A DNA stretch of 51,086 bases, from NCBI RefSeq assembly GCF_017115165.1, contig NZ_JABXKF010000180.1, forward strand, positions 1-51,086. The letters run 5' to 3'. Origin of the DNA: Nostoc sp. LPT. GTDB taxonomy: Bacteria; Cyanobacteriota; Cyanobacteriia; Cyanobacteriales; Nostocaceae. Positions 46,979 through 51,086 of the stretch are shown here, piece after piece. The notes beneath the pieces are model-generated. The model was not told the DNA's origin and did no database searches. It worked only from the letters and a program-made list of their open reading frames with translations. A program made the translations under genes and the position numbers. Every line of letters begins with the position of its first letter. The stretch's first letter is position 1.

Positions 46979-47121
46979 GTAATTACATTATCTCACCATC
47001 TGCAAGTCGAGATTTAAACGAAATTGCTGATTATTTTCTCCCAAGAAATCTGGAAGCAGGAGAAAAGTTATTTAGAGAAGGGTATCGAGATTTATAATCT
47101 GTGTTTAAAGATGATGAGTAA
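46975..47121 (+). pseudogene. ParE-like toxin, module 2, deleted and nonsense-broken
   Basis: The ATG overlaps the antitoxin stop. It reads SNYIISPSASRDLNEIADYF, LPRNLEAGEKLFRE, then jumps to GYRDL, missing the central half (compare KLFDDIRKK to SGYRDLESLFED in the toxin at 46190). A TAA at 47095-47097 replaces the expected Glu of GYRDLE; read-through would give SVFKDDE and stop at 47119-47121. Non-functional as a toxin. Confidence 0.88.
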
Positions 47122-47192
47122 AATCTTAATCTTGAGTTTATAAATTAGATGGAATAATCCTATAAAATAGGATTTTTTTATAAAAAAAATAG

Positions 47193-48392
47193 ATGAATAG
47201 TCAATATAGAAAAAAATGGATTCCTTATAAGTTAAATGAACTTGGTTCTGTTGGTCGTGGTAGGTCACGCCATAGACCTAGAAATGCTCCTGAACTTTAT
47301 GGTGGAGACTATCCTTTCATCCAAACTGCTGAGGTTACAGCAAGTGAGTTTTACATAACATCTTACTCCCGAACATACAGTGAATTAGGGTTAGCCCAAA
47401 GCAAAATGTGGAATAAAGATACACTATGTATAGTTAATGCAGGAGAAAACACGGCATAAACAGCAATCCTCAAATTTAACGCCTGCTTTCCTGATAGTAT
47501 TATTGGTTTTATTGCAGATCCACAAAAAGCGGATGTTCGTTTTATTAAGTATTATCTTACTACCATCAAAGAGCAGTTAAGAAGTATTACTAAAGGCGCT
47601 ACTCAAGACAATTTGAGTGTTGATAAGTTACTTTCGTTTGATATTCTCACTCCCCTCCTTCCCACGCAGAAGAAAATCGCTGGCATACTCTCAGCGTATG
47701 ATGACCTAATAGAAAACAACACAAGACGCATCAAAATATTAGAAAAAATGGCACAAACCCTCTACCATGAGTGGTTTGTCAAATTCCGCTTCCCTGGTCA
47801 TGAACATACCAAAATGGTTGATTCTGAATTGGGGTTAATTCCTGAAGGGTGGGAAGTGAAAAAATTAGGAGATGTTATTCAATTTACAAATGGTAAAGCA
47901 ATTAAAGCTTTAAAAGAAGGTAATTATCCAGTTTATGGCTCAAATGGTATTATTGGCTGGACAGACAAGGCTAAATACAAAAATGGAATTGTTATTGGAC
48001 GTGTAGGTGCTTACTGTGGTTCTCTTTTCTATTCTAAATTTGGCTTTTGGGCATCTGATAATACAATTGTTGCTGAATCTAGTAATCAGAAATTTGGTAT
48101 TGAACTATCATTCTTTGTTCTACAAGACCTAAACCTCAGACGTTATGCAGGGGGTTCTGCACAACCACTGTTAACACAAACTGTAATTAAAGAAATACCT
48201 GTTATTATTCCTGATATTGCTACACATAAAAAATTTCAACCAATTTTACAAAATATCTGGGCATTCAAAATTAATTTGCTCAACAAAAACTCCAACCTTC
48301 GCCAAACCCGCGATTTACTCCTCCCCAAACTTATCTCAGGGGAAATTGACGTAGAACACCTAGAAATCAGCAAAGAGGATATAGCTGCTTAA
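47193..48392 (+). pseudogene. hsdS: Type I specificity subunit HsdS with in-frame stop
   Basis: One continuous frame of 400 codons with a single stop (TAA at 47457-47459, codon 89). First target-recognition domain: WIPYKLNELGSVGRGRSRHR, YPFIQTAEVTASEFYITSYS, CIVNAGENTA-stop-TAILKF, KGATQDNLSVDKLLSF. Central conserved helix: LPTQKKIAGILSAYDDLIEN, TLYHEWFVKFRFPG. Second domain: GWEVKKLGDVIQFTNGKAIK to GGSAQPLLTQTVIKEIPVII and a closing helix NLRQTRDLLLPKLISGEI. The stop replaces an expected Glu in TRD1. TRD2 plus both conserved helices remain open and could be translated from an internal start (TTG 47613 or ATG 47749) as a half subunit. Confidence 0.9.
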
Positions 48393-48421
48393 ATTAAAAA
48401 TAACCAGATAAAAACTAAATT

Positions 48422-48749
48422 GTGGAAATTCCAGATAATCTCATCATTCCCGAAGAAAAACTTACCCTGTTATCTTTTAGTCCCCCGCATCAAAGATGAT
48501 AAATCAAAATCTTTAGCTTAAGCAGAATTTACACAAAATAACCCAGAAGATTTATTGACAGCGATTCGACAACTCGCCACCACCAATAAAGCTGTAGAAG
48601 ATAATACTAATGAATATGGAACTTTTTACACCATTGCGGGAAACCTACAAGGAGTAAATGGTCAAAATTTAGCAGTTATTACAGTTTGGCTAGAATCAAA
48701 ACATGACGGAAGCTTTCGTTTTATTACCTTGAAACCAAAGAAGGACTAA
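48422..48749 (+). pseudogene. DUF6883-like protein, frameshift and nonsense
   Basis: Starts as MEIPDNLIIPEEKLTL (GTG 48422), then one extra base near 48470 shifts the frame to YLLVPRIKDDKSKSLA, a TAA at 48519-48521, then AEFTQNNPEDLLTAIRQLAT, YGTFYTIAGNLQGVNGQNLA and VITVWLESKHDGSFRFITLK. This is the full length of a DUF6883-type small protein commonly paired with the next gene. Two lesions make it a pseudogene; the C-terminal 64 codons alone remain open. Confidence 0.75.
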
Positions 48750-49003
48750 TGATGATGAAATTGGAACTATATCAGTACATTGCTCTGTGTCGAGACTTCC
48801 CAGAATACAACCTCAAACAAGGTGATGTCGCCATGCTAATTGATTATGTGACTCATCCAAGCGGTGGTGAAGATGGCTATGTATTAGAAGTATTTAATGC
48901 AGCAGGTGACTCTATCGCTGTTTTTACTGTTCCTATGTCAGCAGTAGAAAAAATGCCCAGCGATGCAGTATTAGCCATTCGCCCATTAGCAGAATTAAAG
49001 TAA
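48749..49003 (+). CDS. DUF4926 protein
   Basis: An 84-residue (or 83/82, three consecutive near-start Mets) protein: KLELYQYIALCRDFPEYNLK, QGDVAMLIDYVTHPSGGEDG, YVLEVFNAAGDSIAVFTVPM. This SH3-like small fold matches DUF4926, which lies beside DUF6883 in cyanobacteria; an immunity or antitoxin-like role is inferred from that pairing only. The start overlaps the preceding stop (TAATG). Intact although its partner is broken. Confidence 0.85.
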   Translation: MMMKLELYQYIALCRDFPEYNLKQGDVAMLIDYVTHPSGGEDGYVLEVFNAAGDSIAVFTVPMSAVEKMPSDAVLAIRPLAELK

Positions 49004-49010
49004 TCACTTT

Positions 49011-49184
49011 ATGAAACCACTAAAACCAATTACATTCAACCCAGAAATCATGGGTGGCAAACCTTGCATTCGAGGTATGCGTGTTACTGTAGGAACAATT
49101 GTCGGTTTAATGGCAGCAGGATATACCCCAGAAGATATTCTCAAAGCCTACCCATACCTAGAACGCGAAGATATTTATGAGTAG
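49011..49184 (+). pseudogene. DUF433 antitoxin, 5' part, split by tnpB element
   Basis: MKPLKPITFNPEIMGGKPCI, RGMRVTVGTIVGLMAAGYTP and EDILKAYPYLEREDIY form the first 56 residues of a DUF433 (Vap-B-like HTH) antitoxin; the remaining two codons before TAG (49182-49184) come from the inserted element. The missing 3' part is at 50540-50602. Joining 49178 to 50540 restores EDIYEALAYAAWRVEEIEVP exactly in frame and a 76-residue product. Confidence 0.92.
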
Positions 49185-50539
49185 TGATGCGTAAAACCCC
49201 CGCCATTCATGCGGGGGATATAAGCGAATCAGCCAAATTTATTTGGCATTTATGCACAATATGTTAGCATAAACATTGTAGTTGGTTGGTCGAGCCAATG
49301 ATTATTTACGAGTTCAAAGTCAAGGGAAAAGATAAGCAGTACAGAGCAATAGACGATGCCATTCGTACTAGTCAGTTTATCCAAAACAAGTGTCTTAGGC
49401 ACTGGATGGACAACAAAAAGATTGGCAAATACGACCTTAACAAATACTGCGCTGTACTAGCTGCGGAATATTCTTTTGCTTCGGAACTCAACTCAATGGC
49501 TCGACAGTCTGCGGCTGAACGTGCATGGGGCGCGATAGCTCGGTTTTACGACAGATGTAAAAAACAGGTTTTGGGCAGAAAAGGCTTTCCAAAGTTCAAG
49601 AAACACTCTCGCTCAGTTGAATATAAAACGAGTGGGTGGTCACTTTCAGATAACAGGAAAGCTGTAACCTTTAAAGATAAAAAGGACATAGGAACCCTCA
49701 AGCTAAAGGGGACTTATGACTTAAACTACTACGATATAAAGCAGATTAAGCGTGTTCGCTTAGTGCGTCGTGCTGACGGCTATTATGCCCAATTCGCTAT
49801 TGACGTTGTAGTGAAAGCTCAAACTGAGCCAACAAATCAAATTGTTGGTATTGACTTAGGATTGAAATATTTCATTGCTGACAGCAAAGGTAATGTAGAA
49901 CAATCCCCTCAGTTTTACCGCAAGTCTGAAAAACAGCTAAACCGAGCCAATCGTAAAAAGTCTAAAAAGTACGACAAAGATAGGAAGAAAGCCAAAAAAC
50001 CACAATCAACTAACTACCACAAAGCACGAGAAATATATGCCCGGAAGCATCTAAGAGTAAGTAGGCAGCGAAAAGAGTACTGCATCTTATTAGCGTACTC
50101 CGTTATCCAGTCTAACGATCTGGTCGCCTACGAAGACTTAAATGTTAAGGGGATGGTACGTAATCGACATCTAGCTAAATCAATCAGTGATGCTGGCTGG
50201 TCAACCTTCCGCTCATGGTTGGAATATTTTGGTCATAAATATCGGAAGGTGACAGTTGCTATCCCTGCCCATAATACAAGCCTTGATTGTTCTAACTGTG
50301 GCGAGAAAGTGAAAAAATCTCTATCTACTAGAACCCATGTATGTCCGCATTGTGGATTTGTTGAAGATAGAGACGTTAATGCTAGTATTAATATCCTCAA
50401 AAAAGGATTAACTACCGTGGGGCACACGGGAAGCTACGCTTGGGGAGATTTGCCCTCTTGGGCGGTTGGCGCAAGCCTGCTGTCTAATGGCGAGTCGGGG
50501 AACCAAGAATCCCCGTGTCTTTAGACCGGGGAGTGTCAA
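49179..50539 (+). mobile_element. IS200/IS605-type tnpB-only element, 1361 bp
   Basis: Boundaries were deduced from the interrupted DUF433 codons: insertion right after TTTAT (49174-49178), no target duplication. Left end: hairpin with arms 49197-49203 (CCCCCGC) and 49211-49217. Right end: hairpin CCCCGTGTCT/AGACCGGGG at 50511-50531, then GTGTCAA to 50539. No tnpA (Y1 transposase) is present, so mobility needs TnpA in trans. TTTAT fits the role of the transposon-adjacent motif for TnpB. Confidence 0.9.
49298..50524 (+). CDS. tnpB: TnpB RNA-guided nuclease (OrfB, IS605 group)
   Basis: A 408-residue protein from ATG 49298 (a TTG four codons upstream is possible). N-terminal helical/WED region (YEFKVKGKDKQYRAIDDAIR, CLRHWMD), then a RuvC-like nuclease with Asp in VGIDLGLKYF, Glu in VAYEDLNVKGM and Asp in EDRDVNASINIL, and a zinc ribbon (CSNCG and CPHCG). 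All catalytic residues and Cys are intact. Family members are RNA-guided DNA endonucleases, ancestors of Cas12, that use an RNA from the element's right end. The coding 3' end overlaps the right-end hairpin, as expected. It likely preserves the element by cutting empty donor sites. Confidence 0.93.
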   Translation: MIIYEFKVKGKDKQYRAIDDAIRTSQFIQNKCLRHWMDNKKIGKYDLNKYCAVLAAEYSFASELNSMARQSAAERAWGAIARFYDRCKKQVLGRKGFPKFKKHSRSVEYKTSGWSLSDNRKAVTFKDKKDIGTLKLKGTYDLNYYDIKQIKRVRLVRRADGYYAQFAIDVVVKAQTEPTNQIVGIDLGLKYFIADSKGNVEQSPQFYRKSEKQLNRANRKKSKKYDKDRKKAKKPQSTNYHKAREIYARKHLRVSRQRKEYCILLAYSVIQSNDLVAYEDLNVKGMVRNRHLAKSISDAGWSTFRSWLEYFGHKYRKVTVAIPAHNTSLDCSNCGEKVKKSLSTRTHVCPHCGFVEDRDVNASINILKKGLTTVGHTGSYAWGDLPSWAVGASLLSNGESGNQESPCL

Positions 50540-50559
50540 GAAGCTTTAGCTTATGCAGC
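50400..50559 (+). ncRNA. Predicted reRNA/omega RNA with guide
   Basis: In TnpB elements the guide RNA covers the tnpB 3' end, the right-end structure and about 16-20 flanking bases. Here two alternative stems share one CCCCG block (50497-50515: CGGGG with CCCCG; and 50511-50531), a pseudoknot-like arrangement. Flanking bases 50540-50559 (GAAGCTTTAGCTTATGCAGC) would be the guide, equal to the DUF433 sequence following TTTAT in an uninterrupted allele. The 5' end is a guess. Confidence 0.6.
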
Positions 50560-50602
50560 ATGGCGGGTAGAAGAAATTGAAGTACCCCTTGCTTCCGCAT
50601 AA
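50540..50602 (+). pseudogene. DUF433 antitoxin, 3' part
   Basis: EALAYAAWRVEEIEVPLASA and TAA: the 20 C-terminal residues missing from the fragment at 49011. No start codon of its own. Confidence 0.92.
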
Positions 50603-50841
50603 AAATTTTACTTAATATGAATCTTTCTCCTGACTGGGTTCCAGTCTTAGAAAGTGCGGGTTTTGAAGCTGTCCACTAGTCAATAATTGGTAATCCCAGT
50701 GCTACAGATAAAGTAATCATGGCATGGGCACTGACAAACGACTACATTGTTTTTACCCATGACTTAGATTTTGATACACTGCTGGCAATGACTCAAGCTG
50801 ATGCACCGAGTGTAATTCAAGTGCGATCGCAAATCTTTTGA
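50599..50841 (+). pseudogene. DUF5615 PIN-like toxin, start lost and truncated
   Basis: KILLNMNLSPDWVPVLESAG, FEAVH, TAG (50677-50679; relatives have Trp), then SIIGNPSATDKVIMAWALTN, DYIVFTHDLDFDTLLAMTQA and DAPSVIQVRSQ, ending in TGA at 50839 before the C-terminal helices. The PIN-like acidic residues (MNLSPDW site, HDLDF) are still visible. The expected ATG overlapping the DUF433 stop is ATA (50599-50601), and the next ATG is at 50617. DUF433-DUF5615 is a known toxin-antitoxin-like pair; here both halves are inactive. Confidence 0.85.
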
Positions 50842-50914
50842 TCTTGATGTCTGAGCGATCTCTTTCAATATTGCGTTAAAAATGACAACCAAAGGCAATT
50901 TGGTATAAGCAACA

Positions 50915-51086
50915 GGTACTTAAAAGTCGTGTTGAGGTACTTAAAAGTCGTGTTGAGGTACTTAAAAGTCGTGTTGAGGTACTTCAACATCGTGTTGAGG
51001 TACTTGAAAGTCGTGTTGAGGTACTTCAACATCGTGTTGAGGTACTTAAAAGTCGTGTTGAGGTACTTAAAAGTCGTGTTGAGGTA
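50915..51086. repeat. 21-bp tandem repeat, at least 8 copies, runs off the window
   Basis: Unit GGTACTTAAAAGTCGTGTTGA in eight complete copies from 50915 to 51082, then the first 4 bases of a ninth. Copies differ only at the AAAAGT block (three variants: AAAAGT, CAACAT, GAAAGT). In one plus-strand frame it encodes seven-residue units RVEVLKS, RVEVLQH, RVEVLES, open from about 50888 to the window end without a convincing start codon. It may be the N-terminal part of a coiled-coil protein or a non-coding minisatellite. Confidence 0.9.

Noticed and set aside
44345..48392. Complete, active type I restriction system
   Set aside because: hsdS has an in-frame stop and no hsdR lies within the window.
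41965..50841. Reassigned TAA codon (recoding to Glu/Gln)
   Set aside because: Intact genes in the same window end in TAA with normal spacing; the stops cluster in accessory genes that also carry deletions and frameshifts.
50915..51086. CRISPR array
   Set aside because: Units are contiguous 21-mers with no unique spacers.
1..51086. tRNA and rRNA genes
   Set aside because: None could be recognised by eye in either strand; a tRNA scan would be needed to exclude one.

Overview
The window looks like a piece of a filamentous heterocyst-forming cyanobacterial chromosome (Nostoc/Anabaena type). Evidence: HIP1 octamers (GCGATCGC) inside and between genes; a mycosporine-like amino acid (MAA) sunscreen locus; a CyaB-type GAF-GAF-PAS adenylyl cyclase; a cyanobacterial Hfq beside dapF; a PATAN-receiver regulator; and short dispersed repeats of the kind common in Nostocales (palindromic CGTCTCTAC and CGCGATTAATCGCG elements, G-rich CCCCTGCCCC tracts, GGGCATGGGG arrays, AATTCAAA arrays).

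Layout. 0-6.2 kb: a secretin-like exported protein, the urease accessory operon ureE-ureF-ureG (minus strand) and a membrane-anchored patatin-like lipase. 6.6-12 kb: an Uma2 pseudogene and two paralogous PAS histidine kinases, one carrying in-frame repeat DNA. 12-18 kb: a GNAT acetyltransferase divergent from the DNA alkylation-repair pair ada-alkA, then dapF, hfq and a GAF-GAF-GGDEF diguanylate cyclase. 18.5-22.9 kb: a Kef-type cation/proton antiporter, an SDR oxidoreductase and a secreted protein of unknown function. 23.1-24.0 kb: an IS630-type insertion sequence with a frameshifted transposase. 24.5-30.5 kb: a frameshifted adenylyl cyclase gene, a PATAN-REC regulator and a small membrane protein. 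After about 2.1 kb of gene-free AT-rich DNA comes mysA-mysB-mysC-mysD (32.6-37.3 kb), followed on the other strand by a GT4 glycosyltransferase, a phytanoyl-CoA-dioxygenase-family oxygenase (probable MysH) and an MFS transporter.

41.9-51.1 kb is an accessory region crowded with broken genes: fragments of an NTF2/SnoaL-like protein, a pirin, a response-regulator receiver and a Ycf46-type AAA ATPase; a deleted IS4-type element with intact ends and a 10-bp target duplication; hsdM with a nonsense-interrupted hsdS; two tandem ParD/ParE-like modules, the second with a dead toxin; a broken DUF6883 gene with DUF4926; and a DUF433-DUF5615 toxin-antitoxin pair whose DUF433 gene is split exactly at a codon boundary by a tnpB-only IS200/IS605-type element. 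The window ends inside a 21-bp tandem repeat that reads as protein heptads.

How the genes work together. MysA and MysB would make 4-deoxygadusol, MysC adds glycine, MysD adds a second amino acid and MysH would turn disubstituted MAAs into palythines; the neighbouring MFS gene is an unproven transport candidate. Ada senses and reverses alkylation damage and the overlapping glycosylase removes alkylated bases. The three Ure proteins load nickel into a urease encoded elsewhere. The island at the right end is largely decayed defence and toxin-antitoxin material in which the intact TnpB is the clearest active-looking component.
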